The notes beneath the pieces were generated by a model. It was not told the DNA's origin and did no database searches. It saw only the letters and a program-made list of their open reading frames with translations. Below, one piece after another: positions 17,625 to 25,513 of a DNA stretch of 64,000 nt (its first letter is position 1; every line of letters begins with the position of its first letter). Source of the DNA: Sphingomonas sp. YR710 (GTDB lineage Bacteria; Pseudomonadota; Alphaproteobacteria; Sphingomonadales; Sphingomonadaceae); the NCBI RefSeq assembly GCF_900101455.1, contig NZ_FMZJ01000002.1, forward strand, positions 372,001 through 436,000. Reading direction: 5' to 3'. The position numbers and the translations under genes are program-made.

Positions 17625-19412
17625 TCAGCTCTTCGGGACTTCGGGCAAAAACCGCTCGACCGTCTGGCAGATCACGATGTCCGGCTTATGTTCGTCGACA
17701 TAAGCGATGTCCATGTCCGCGCGCCAATGGAAATGGAATTCTGCGAACATGTGCTTGAACCACCAGGACAGGCCGTGCACGCCGCCGCCGCGTTCGAAGA
17801 AGGAGTTGCCAAAGGCGACAACTTTCAAGGGGCTGGGCGCGTTGGGGTTGCGCCAGACCAGGCGGATATTCTGGAGTCCTTCCGGAGGGAATTCGGCGAT
17901 CACCGGCGCGCCGGGGGCCAATGCCTCGATCGCGGCGAGATCGCCATAATTGTCGCTCTCATACAAAGGCCGGCCGAAGAAGCGCTCGCCCAGATCCCCC
18001 TTCAGGACGTAGGTTTCGGGCGAGGGTGTCATATGACCACATAATGCCGCGATCGCCTCAAAGCCGTCCGCATGCTGGGGCATCAGCGAATCGAGGTGGC
18101 GAACGATCTGGTAGAAGGTCAGTTGCGCGCCGGCTGCGCGGAAATGGCTGTCGGTTCGCAGATAAGGCGGCACGCCCGCGGCGTAGGATGCGCGCAACAT
18201 TTCGACGAGCGAACGATAGAAGACCGGCATCTTGCCGGCGGATCGCTCGAATTCCAGCGCGATCATTTGTTCGAGCAACGCCAGGCGAGCGGTGATCGGC
18301 GTGAGCTCCTTTGGGGCGACGCTTGTCAATATCGTCGATTTTTCCGGGATCACGATCTGGGCGTAGCCGACGTTGCGTTGCTGGAGCGCCGCCTGCCGCT
18401 GCTGGAACAGCATGAGCCAGCGCGCGGCATCCTTTTGAACCGTCGGATCATCGACAGGCAGGCGGTATTGGCTGGTCAGGCCATTGCTGCCCTGATCGAG
18501 AAACAGGAAGCCGTCACCTCCTGTCACCGCCGAACCGTCAGCGGCGGCGACGCCGACCGGCACCCGCACATAAGTCAGATCGGCCTCGGATTTTACGATG
18601 ACAGGCCCGCGCACCTTGACCAGGAGGTCGGGGTCTCCGAAATCCCTTTTGTAGCAGAAGCGGGCATAGGGCTCGGCTTCGGCGATGATCGACAAGGTGA
18701 AAGGCGCGGCCGTCGCACTGACGACATCGACCCTTACCCTCCCTTCGATAATCAGGCGGGAGAGCGCCAGGTCCGCGAACGGGATCTGGAATCCAAGAAA
18801 ATGGGTGTCCTCGCGCTTGTGCTCGGGTTTGGCACTGGCAACCGGCTTTCCGTCGACCAACAAGACGGCGCGTACCGAGTCGCTTTCGACACCCGCTTCG
18901 TCCCCCGCCCAGCCTCCGACGAATTCGCCAATCTTGATGAAATCGCACAGGCCGACGAGCTTTGGCGAGGCCGCGCCGACGGGAGACGCCCCGCCATTGA
19001 CCGCAGCTAATTCGCCCGGGAGGGCTGGCTTCTTGTCGACCGATTCCGTTGGGGCGGGGCGAGCGGGCGCGGTAGCCGCATGCGGCGTCGGCGCAGCGGA
19101 TGGCGACGGAACGTTGAGTAACGGCTGCTTGACCGGGCGGACGACCATCTTTGGGGAAGGCGCGCCAGACAACATGCGCTCCAGATCGTGGAAATCCTGC
19201 GACGATATGATCGATGCCGATAATTCTTCGGGTGTCGGCTTGCGCAGTTCGAACTCAATGTCGGCTGTGTCGGGATCCGGCGATGGGGCTGCGACCGGCG
19301 GTGGAAGTTGTGCTGGCGGTGCCTCATCTGCAGATGCCGGCCGGGGCTCCGCAATCGGATCTTGGGCTTCAACTGGCAGCGGCGAAGCCGATTTCCTGAA
19401 TGGCCAACGCAT
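17625..19412 (-). CDS. AlgX/AlgJ-like SGNH acyltransferase-type protein, paralogue A
   Basis: A 595-aa protein. The C-terminal half (about 310-595) resembles the SGNH domain of alginate O-acetyltransferases AlgX/AlgJ: GGDGFLFL entry motif, Asp421-x-His423 in RTDSHFRAAG and Ser537 in FGNSFF, the same order and spacing (about 115 residues) as AlgX. The middle (about 150-270) holds a GGWAGD domain of unknown type. The N-terminus is Pro/Ala-rich with a conserved FELRKPTPEE motif and, unlike AlgX, no signal peptide or membrane segment. It faces two large fusion genes and has a full paralogue at the other end. Likely substrate: a saccharide, by inference only. Confidence 0.75.
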   Translation of the reverse strand: MRWPFRKSASPLPVEAQDPIAEPRPASADEAPPAQLPPPVAAPSPDPDTADIEFELRKPTPEELSASIISSQDFHDLERMLSGAPSPKMVVRPVKQPLLNVPSPSAAPTPHAATAPARPAPTESVDKKPALPGELAAVNGGASPVGAASPKLVGLCDFIKIGEFVGGWAGDEAGVESDSVRAVLLVDGKPVASAKPEHKREDTHFLGFQIPFADLALSRLIIEGRVRVDVVSATAAPFTLSIIAEAEPYARFCYKRDFGDPDLLVKVRGPVIVKSEADLTYVRVPVGVAAADGSAVTGGDGFLFLDQGSNGLTSQYRLPVDDPTVQKDAARWLMLFQQRQAALQQRNVGYAQIVIPEKSTILTSVAPKELTPITARLALLEQMIALEFERSAGKMPVFYRSLVEMLRASYAAGVPPYLRTDSHFRAAGAQLTFYQIVRHLDSLMPQHADGFEAIAALCGHMTPSPETYVLKGDLGERFFGRPLYESDNYGDLAAIEALAPGAPVIAEFPPEGLQNIRLVWRNPNAPSPLKVVAFGNSFFERGGGVHGLSWWFKHMFAEFHFHWRADMDIAYVDEHKPDIVICQTVERFLPEVPKS

Positions 19413-19909
19413 CAGCAGAAATCCTGAAGATGCGCTTTGGGAGGCGTGGATATACGCAGCATCGTGATCATAAGGGCACCGAGCAAAAGAAACGCGAGAG
19501 GAGGGCCGAGCCCACGATTTTTGTCACCGCTCTCTCACCTGGGTGGCGCCGGATAGCGGCAATATCCTTAAGACCTTTGAAGATCCAATCATGAAGATCT
19601 GAACCAAGAATGTCTCCAGTATCGCGGCTGTCCCACGGATCTTACCCTAGCAGAACCTGAGGCGTCGACAAGGCAAGCGCCGCTCTATGGTGCCGCCGAA
19701 CTGCGTGCGCTGAGGCGCAAGGATTGCGCCAAGCTTGGGAGCGATTTCGACCGCCAGCTGCGCCTTGCGGGGGCAGGATTCACACAATGTCAGTCAGTTG
19801 GCAATATGCTCCACCGCCGTTGTTGATGCGGCGGAGCGATGGTTGAACGCATCGCATGACTGTTATACGAGCTAACAATTGTTGGTGCGCGGTTGCGGAG
19901 ATGGACTTT
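19413..19909. other. 497-bp gap without a convincing gene
   Basis: This should hold divergent promoters for the SGNH gene (left) and the fusion gene (right). The base composition is lower in GC than the flanks. A stop-free stretch ending near 19824 (frame containing KDCAKLGSDFDRQLRLAG) looks like a decayed gene fragment without a start codon, which I cannot assign. A weak hairpin (CCGCCG...CGGCGG) lies near 19815-19840. Confidence 0.5.
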
Positions 19910-21841
19910 ATGGCCAGTGAAACGGTCATCTTTTATACGACGCAGACCAGTGCGACCATGTCCATCGGCCGCATTCTGACCACGATCAACAACCGCCATC
20001 TGAAGCTTCGTGCCATCGGGCACGAACTGTTCACGCAAGGCCCTTTTTTTCGATTTGCCTGGAAAGACGTGCCAAGCACCGGCCAACTGCTCCTGGCAAA
20101 CTGCCCATATGAGCTTGGACAGATCGAGAATCTCAGACAGCAGAAATTTATCGTCAATTTTCGCGATCCGCGTGACCGGATTTGCAACGAATTCGCGTTT
20201 CGCCTCGTCCATTCGAATAGTCCGGACGAACCGAAGGAGGCCGTAGAAGCGCGGGCAAAGCTTCTGCGCGAGAAGGGTATCGACACCTGGATACGCGAAA
20301 ACCTGGGAACGAGCGGCCTCACCGACCAGGACTATTTCAAATTCTTCATTGATAACGTGGGCAGAATTCCGCCTGCGGACCTTAGTGTCATCACATATGC
20401 CCGTCTCTGCCTTGATTTTGATTCCTTCGTCGAGCGAGCTTGCGCGGCGATGGCGAAGGACTTGACCCCGGACCTCAGGGAAGCGCTGGAAGTCGAGCGA
20501 ACCGAAAAGATTGAACAAAATCCCAATTGGATCGGGCATGTGTGGAGTGGCTCGGATGCGATGCCGGGACGCTATAAGAGGGATCTCAAGCCTGAGACTA
20601 TCGCGTTTCTGACCGCGCGTTACACCCCCGTCCTGCGGGAGATGGCGCGGCTCGATCCGGATTATGCGGACCTTTATCTTGAGGGGCTGGCGTCGGTTTC
20701 GTCGGTCTCGCGTAAGTCACCTGCTGTTGAAAATCCCGTTCAATCTATTCCCGTCCTTGCGGCACGCGCGATCGCCAGCGAGGGTTCAACTGCAAACGTC
20801 AATAATCATTCCATTGCGCGATCGACGATCGTCGATCGCGCGGACCTCAGGATCGATCACTTCCGGAGTCAGGCGAAGAATGAGACGGTTGTCTTTACCT
20901 TCAGCGAGCGGACCAACCGCGATCTCGCCGGGCCGGGCTTTGCCACCGAATTTCTGCTGAAGAACGGCGTGGATGTCGTCGCGATCAAGACCAATCGGGA
21001 TGTCTGGTACGAAAATCTCCTGGAGCGCGACATCCGCGAGATCGATCGCTCGTTGTCATGGACGGCTACGCCCTATCGGCAGCGGCTTGCTTATGGCAGC
21101 AGCATGGGCGCCTATGCCGCGATCCGCTTCTCCCGCGCGTTGCGGTTCGATCGCGTCGTCGCCCTTTCGCCCTTGTTCGACATCAAGCAGGGTTGGGAGA
21201 CGCGCTGGCGAGAGGATCTTCCGGCGCTTTCGCCGGACCTGCTGATGCTGGCGCTTCCCGGAGAGGCGGGTTTCGAACAGACCCGGCACCATATCTCGGA
21301 CAGTTGCGACTTTCTGATGGTCTTCGATCCGCTCGACCCCGATCTCGACCATATCCGGCGTTTCCAGCAGGTGATTGCGCCCGAACGGCTGCAATTGCTG
21401 GCGGTGCCCTATGGCGGCCACCCGGCAGGGCAATATCTGCTCGAGATCAAGATGCTCGGCGATGTCGGGCTGAGCGCGCTCAAGGAAGGCCGCTTCCCCT
21501 CGATCGCGGCGGCCCGGCGCCAATATAAGGGGCATTCGACGATCCACCTGTTCCAGCTGGCCGAGCATTGTCAGCGGCGCGGCCACCTGCATTGGGCACT
21601 GGCAATCATCAAGCGGCTGATAGCGATGCGGGACCATCCCGAATATCAGTTGCAGGCAAGCAGGATATTCCGCCAGCTTGGCCGGATTGATGAAGCGGTG
21701 GCGGCGGTCGATCGCGCACTGGGCTTTGCCGACTATATTTTCCGACCGAATATCGAAAATTATCGACGGGAGATGCTCGCTCAAAATAGCCTATCTGAAA
21801 ATCGATCTCTTTTATCGAGCGGCGACCTATGGCACCACTGA
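19910..21841 (+). CDS. Sulfotransferase-like / alpha-beta hydrolase / TPR-like fusion protein, copy 1
   Basis: A 643-aa three-part protein. Residues 1-270 look like a sulfotransferase: a P-loop-like N-terminus TQTSATMSIGRIL (degenerate compared with copy 2) and a 3'-phosphate motif FRDPRDRICNEF. Residues about 305-540 form an alpha/beta hydrolase with nucleophile elbow GSSMG (Ser398) and late His504 in YGGHPAG. The C-terminus (about 545-630) has TPR-like helices (HLFQLAEHCQRRGHLHWALA, LGRIDEAVAAVDRALG). I choose ATG 19910 over the longer frame because copy 2 aligns there and the GGAG site has the same spacing. No signal peptide. Function unknown. Confidence 0.72.
   Translation: MASETVIFYTTQTSATMSIGRILTTINNRHLKLRAIGHELFTQGPFFRFAWKDVPSTGQLLLANCPYELGQIENLRQQKFIVNFRDPRDRICNEFAFRLVHSNSPDEPKEAVEARAKLLREKGIDTWIRENLGTSGLTDQDYFKFFIDNVGRIPPADLSVITYARLCLDFDSFVERACAAMAKDLTPDLREALEVERTEKIEQNPNWIGHVWSGSDAMPGRYKRDLKPETIAFLTARYTPVLREMARLDPDYADLYLEGLASVSSVSRKSPAVENPVQSIPVLAARAIASEGSTANVNNHSIARSTIVDRADLRIDHFRSQAKNETVVFTFSERTNRDLAGPGFATEFLLKNGVDVVAIKTNRDVWYENLLERDIREIDRSLSWTATPYRQRLAYGSSMGAYAAIRFSRALRFDRVVALSPLFDIKQGWETRWREDLPALSPDLLMLALPGEAGFEQTRHHISDSCDFLMVFDPLDPDLDHIRRFQQVIAPERLQLLAVPYGGHPAGQYLLEIKMLGDVGLSALKEGRFPSIAAARRQYKGHSTIHLFQLAEHCQRRGHLHWALAIIKRLIAMRDHPEYQLQASRIFRQLGRIDEAVAAVDRALGFADYIFRPNIENYRREMLAQNSLSENRSLLSSGDLWHH
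20813..21603 (+). repeat. 791-bp direct repeat, copy 1 (identical to 22798-23588)
   Basis: By eye the block appears base-for-base identical to the block 1985 bp downstream, in frame in both fusion genes and covering the whole alpha/beta hydrolase domain. The left boundary is abrupt and lies 3 bp before a 26-bp perfect palindrome. To the right the copies diverge at 21604 but remain collinear without gaps. There are no transposase or target duplications, so this is best read as recent gene conversion or recent tandem duplication followed by divergence of the flanks. Confidence 0.93.
20816..20841. repeat. 26-bp perfect palindrome at the edge of the conversion block, copy 1
   Basis: Arms GCGCGATCGACGA and TCGTCGATCGCGC meet without a spacer. 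It encodes ARSTIVDRAD in the fusion protein, just before the hydrolase domain. An identical copy sits at the same place in gene 2. Confidence 0.95.
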
Positions 21842-21891
21842 TGTGAAGGGCCAGTGTCCAGTGTTGTTGCGCGTTTGCGGAGATCGAACCA

Positions 21892-23784
21892 ATGACCAGC
21901 AAAACGGTCATTTTCTATACGATGCAGACCAGCGGCACCGCGTCAACATGGCGTATCCTCACCAAGCTCGATAGGCGTTGCCGAACGCGGCGTACGATTG
22001 GTGATGAACGATTTACACAAGGTGCCAGCTTTGCATTCGACTGGTCCGAAATCCCGCCAGAGGATTATCTCGTCTTCGCAAACTGCCCGCATGATCTGAA
22101 ACCAATCGACAATCTCAACGACCAGAGATTCATCGTCAATTTTCGCGACCCTCGTGACCGCATCTGCAATGAATTCATGTGGTATATGATTCATCCTCTC
22201 AATTCGGAGGATACGCCGGAGCAGATCGAAGCGCGTGCGGCGATACTTCGAGATCAGGGTATCGATGCCTGGATCAGCGAACGCCTCAAAGACACACCGC
22301 TGACCGACCGAGACTATTATCAATATTTCATGCGGAACGTTGATAGGATCCCCGCGCAGGATCGGGTTGTGAACAGCTATGCGCGCCTTTGCCTGGGCTT
22401 TGATTCCTTCGTCGAGCGTAGCTGTATCGCGCTTGGTCTGGAGCCGACCAGTGAACGGAAGGCAGCGGTCGAATTGGAGCGAGCCGAGAAGCTAGAGCTC
22501 AACCCCCGATGGATCGGTCATACATGGGCAGGGTCCGATACTATGCCCGGCCGATACAAGCGCGAGATGCGAGCCGAAACTATTGCCTTCGTGACTGACT
22601 ATTACGCGCCTGTTCTGCGGGCAATGGCACGATTGGATCCCGATTATGCGGACCTGTATCTTGAGGGGCTACCATTGGCTTCGCCGGTTAGATCGGCGCC
22701 GGATGCGGTCGTAAACCCGGCTTCAGCCGGTCGGGACCTTTCGAAGCCTCGCCCGCTCGCGGCCGAAGGCGTGACCATGGGTTCAAAAAGCGAGGCTATT
22801 GCGCGATCGACGATCGTCGATCGCGCGGACCTCAGGATCGATCACTTCCGGAGTCAGGCGAAGAATGAGACGGTTGTCTTTACCTTCAGCGAGCGGACCA
22901 ACCGCGATCTCGCCGGGCCGGGCTTTGCCACCGAATTTCTGCTGAAGAACGGCGTGGATGTCGTCGCGATCAAGACCAATCGGGATGTCTGGTACGAAAA
23001 TCTCCTGGAGCGCGACATCCGCGAGATCGATCGCTCGTTGTCATGGACGGCTACGCCCTATCGGCAGCGGCTTGCTTATGGCAGCAGCATGGGCGCCTAT
23101 GCCGCGATCCGCTTCTCCCGCGCGTTGCGGTTCGATCGCGTCGTCGCCCTTTCGCCCTTGTTCGACATCAAGCAGGGTTGGGAGACGCGCTGGCGAGAGG
23201 ATCTTCCGGCGCTTTCGCCGGACCTGCTGATGCTGGCGCTTCCCGGAGAGGCGGGTTTCGAACAGACCCGGCACCATATCTCGGACAGTTGCGACTTTCT
23301 GATGGTCTTCGATCCGCTCGACCCCGATCTCGACCATATCCGGCGTTTCCAGCAGGTGATTGCGCCCGAACGGCTGCAATTGCTGGCGGTGCCCTATGGC
23401 GGCCACCCGGCAGGGCAATATCTGCTCGAGATCAAGATGCTCGGCGATGTCGGGCTGAGCGCGCTCAAGGAAGGCCGCTTCCCCTCGATCGCGGCGGCCC
23501 GGCGCCAATATAAGGGGCATTCGACGATCCACCTGTTCCAGCTGGCCGAGCATTGTCAGCGGCGCGGCCACCTGCATTGGGCACTGGCGATCAACAAGCG
23601 GCTGATCGCCCTTCTCGATCACCCCGAACATCAGCTCCAGGCTTGTCGAATCCTGCGCGAACTGGGTTCGTTCGACGAAGCGGTGGCGGCGGTCGATCGC
23701 GCACTGGGCTTTGCCGACTATATTTTCCGCCCAAATATCGAAAATTATCGACAGGATATGATCGCACAGCGTGCCGCGGCCTGA
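21892..23784 (+). CDS. Sulfotransferase-like / alpha-beta hydrolase / TPR-like fusion protein, copy 2
   Basis: A 630-aa paralogue of the preceding gene, 50 bp downstream, same architecture. The sulfotransferase-like part is better preserved: MQTSGTASTW (residues 11-20) fits the 5'-phosphosulfate loop, and FRDPRDR (84-90) fits the 3'-phosphate motif. Hydrolase: GSSMG with Ser399, late His505. TPR-like C-terminus with GSFDEAVAAVDRALG. The N-terminal halves of the two copies have diverged clearly, while the hydrolase domain is identical in DNA, so the two may differ in acceptor but share the hydrolase step (inference). GGAG ribosome site 11 nt before ATG. Confidence 0.75.
   Translation: MTSKTVIFYTMQTSGTASTWRILTKLDRRCRTRRTIGDERFTQGASFAFDWSEIPPEDYLVFANCPHDLKPIDNLNDQRFIVNFRDPRDRICNEFMWYMIHPLNSEDTPEQIEARAAILRDQGIDAWISERLKDTPLTDRDYYQYFMRNVDRIPAQDRVVNSYARLCLGFDSFVERSCIALGLEPTSERKAAVELERAEKLELNPRWIGHTWAGSDTMPGRYKREMRAETIAFVTDYYAPVLRAMARLDPDYADLYLEGLPLASPVRSAPDAVVNPASAGRDLSKPRPLAAEGVTMGSKSEAIARSTIVDRADLRIDHFRSQAKNETVVFTFSERTNRDLAGPGFATEFLLKNGVDVVAIKTNRDVWYENLLERDIREIDRSLSWTATPYRQRLAYGSSMGAYAAIRFSRALRFDRVVALSPLFDIKQGWETRWREDLPALSPDLLMLALPGEAGFEQTRHHISDSCDFLMVFDPLDPDLDHIRRFQQVIAPERLQLLAVPYGGHPAGQYLLEIKMLGDVGLSALKEGRFPSIAAARRQYKGHSTIHLFQLAEHCQRRGHLHWALAINKRLIALLDHPEHQLQACRILRELGSFDEAVAAVDRALGFADYIFRPNIENYRQDMIAQRAAA
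22798..23588 (+). repeat. 791-bp direct repeat, copy 2
   Basis: Partner of 20813-21603 with a constant offset of 1985. A further nearly identical stretch (about 70 bp around 23684-23752) follows after a diverged interval, at the same offset. Confidence 0.93.
22801..22826. repeat. 26-bp perfect palindrome, copy 2
   Basis: Same sequence as 20816-20841, again at the left edge of the identical block. Confidence 0.95.
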
Positions 23785-23793
23785 CGAACCGTA

Positions 23794-25398
23794 TCAGCGG
23801 GGCGCGACGACGGGCATAGCATCCTCCGCGCCCTGACAGATCACCACATCGGGCTTGTGTTGATCGAGATAAGCGAGATCGAGCTCGCTGCTCCAGACGA
23901 AGTGGAATTCGGCGAACATCGCCTTGAACCACCAGGATAGCTCCCGCGCGCTATCGCCGCGTCCGAACAGCGATCCTCCGAAGGCAATGATGCGCAGCGA
24001 TGACGGAGCCTGCGCGTTACGCCACATCAGCCGCGTGCCGATTTCGCCCTGGCGTGGTATCCGGGCGACGACGGGTTTGCCCGTCACCAGGGGCGCCGTT
24101 CGTGACAGATCGGGAAGCTTCTCGCTTTCATACAGCGGCAGCGCGAAATGCGCGCCGAGATCGCCCGCGAAGGCATCGCTCTCACCGCCAGGCTTTAACT
24201 CTCCGCAATAATCGGCCACGCGCATCAACTCGGTCTCGCGGTCGGGCCGCAGAGCCGCGAGTTTCTGCACGAATTGATAGAAGACCAATTGCGCCGCCGC
24301 CGTGCGCACGCGCGAGTCATAGCGCAGAAAAGGTGCGATGCCTGCGCCATGAAAACCGCGCAATGTACCGATCAGCGAGCGATACCAGGCCACCGCGTCC
24401 GGGCCGTCCCGGCGCAGAACCATATCGATCATCGTTTCAAGTACGCCCAGCCGCGCCGTGACGGGGCCCAGCCCCGGTGGCGCGAGATCGCCGAGCACGG
24501 TCGCCCGATCGGGCATGATCGTCTGGATATAGGTGATGCGGCGCTGATGAAGCGTGGCCTGCCGTGCGGAGAACAGCGCAAACCATTTGGCGGCATCGCG
24601 CTGGACCGTCGGGTCCTTCGGATCGGCGGCATATTGCGCGAGGAGGTCGTTGAAGGGAAACAGGAATCCTTCACGGCCGACTATGGCCGCCTGATCGGGC
24701 GATACGAAGCCGACCGGTACCGGGAAATAGCTGAGCTCGACTGTCGGTTTGGGTGCGGCCGGCGGCGTAGCGGCGGGCACCGGCGGGGCAATATCCTGCG
24801 GGGCCGGGTTGGGCGGAAAAAAGGATCGCGCCTGATCGATCACGCTCGACAGCATCGGCAGAGCGACGGGCGCGATCCCTGGTCTGGAGACCTGCAGCGT
24901 CAGGCGGCCATCCAGAATGAGGCGGGGCACCTGTCGATCTATGAAGGGAATGCTGAAGCCGCCATGCGGCGTATCCGGCCGATCCGCATCTGCGATCGCC
25001 GAAGCGACTTCCTGGCCATCGACTAGGGCTGCGACCCGCAATATCCGGCAGGTGGGATCCTTGTGGTCGCCGGCCCAGCCGCCGAGAAAATTGCCGATAT
25101 CAAAATGTTCGAAAAAGCCGTGAAGCTCGGCCTCCGATACGGGGGCGGGGGCGGCCGGGGCAGCCGGTGCGACAGGTTCGTCCGAATAGAGGCGATCGAG
25201 GCTTATCATATCCTGTTCGAACAGGATCGGTGCCGCCATTTCCTCCGGGGTTGGCTCGCGCAATTCGAACGCAACATTCCCTGTCGGTGGCGGCGAAGCG
25301 GCAGGAAGTTCGGCTGTGGCATCGTTCGCGCCGACGGCGGCGGCACTCTCGTCCTGCACGTCGCGCGGAACAGGCGCCTTCCCGAACAATCGCTTCAT
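23794..25398 (-). CDS. AlgX/AlgJ-like SGNH protein, paralogue B with altered catalytic site
   Basis: A 534-aa paralogue of the protein at 17625-19412, with the same plan: Ala/Pro-rich N-terminus with FELREPTPEE, GGWAGD domain, then the SGNH-like half starting at GREGFLFPF. The active-site Asp361 is kept (RYDSRVR) but the His position is Arg363, and the Ser loop reads FGGSLF (Ser476) instead of FGNSFF. It may be a non-catalytic or binding version. No signal peptide. I choose ATG 25398 with GGAG upstream rather than GTG 25404. It converges on fusion gene 2 with 9 bp between stops. Confidence 0.72.
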   Translation of the reverse strand: MKRLFGKAPVPRDVQDESAAAVGANDATAELPAASPPPTGNVAFELREPTPEEMAAPILFEQDMISLDRLYSDEPVAPAAPAAPAPVSEAELHGFFEHFDIGNFLGGWAGDHKDPTCRILRVAALVDGQEVASAIADADRPDTPHGGFSIPFIDRQVPRLILDGRLTLQVSRPGIAPVALPMLSSVIDQARSFFPPNPAPQDIAPPVPAATPPAAPKPTVELSYFPVPVGFVSPDQAAIVGREGFLFPFNDLLAQYAADPKDPTVQRDAAKWFALFSARQATLHQRRITYIQTIMPDRATVLGDLAPPGLGPVTARLGVLETMIDMVLRRDGPDAVAWYRSLIGTLRGFHGAGIAPFLRYDSRVRTAAAQLVFYQFVQKLAALRPDRETELMRVADYCGELKPGGESDAFAGDLGAHFALPLYESEKLPDLSRTAPLVTGKPVVARIPRQGEIGTRLMWRNAQAPSSLRIIAFGGSLFGRGDSARELSWWFKAMFAEFHFVWSSELDLAYLDQHKPDVVICQGAEDAMPVVAPR

Positions 25399-25513
25399 CA
25401 CCACTCCACAGCCCCTGGCAGCCCGTTCCCGCGATGCAGCATAACCGCTGATCGGCGGAAATGGGAACCCTTAGTGGGCCGGCCTTCTCGCAATCTCGCT
25501 CCGGCGCGTCCAC

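Noticed and set aside
20813-23588. Insertion sequence as explanation of the 791-bp direct repeat
   Set aside because: No transposase, no terminal inverted repeats and no target duplication; the block is in-frame coding sequence in both genes.
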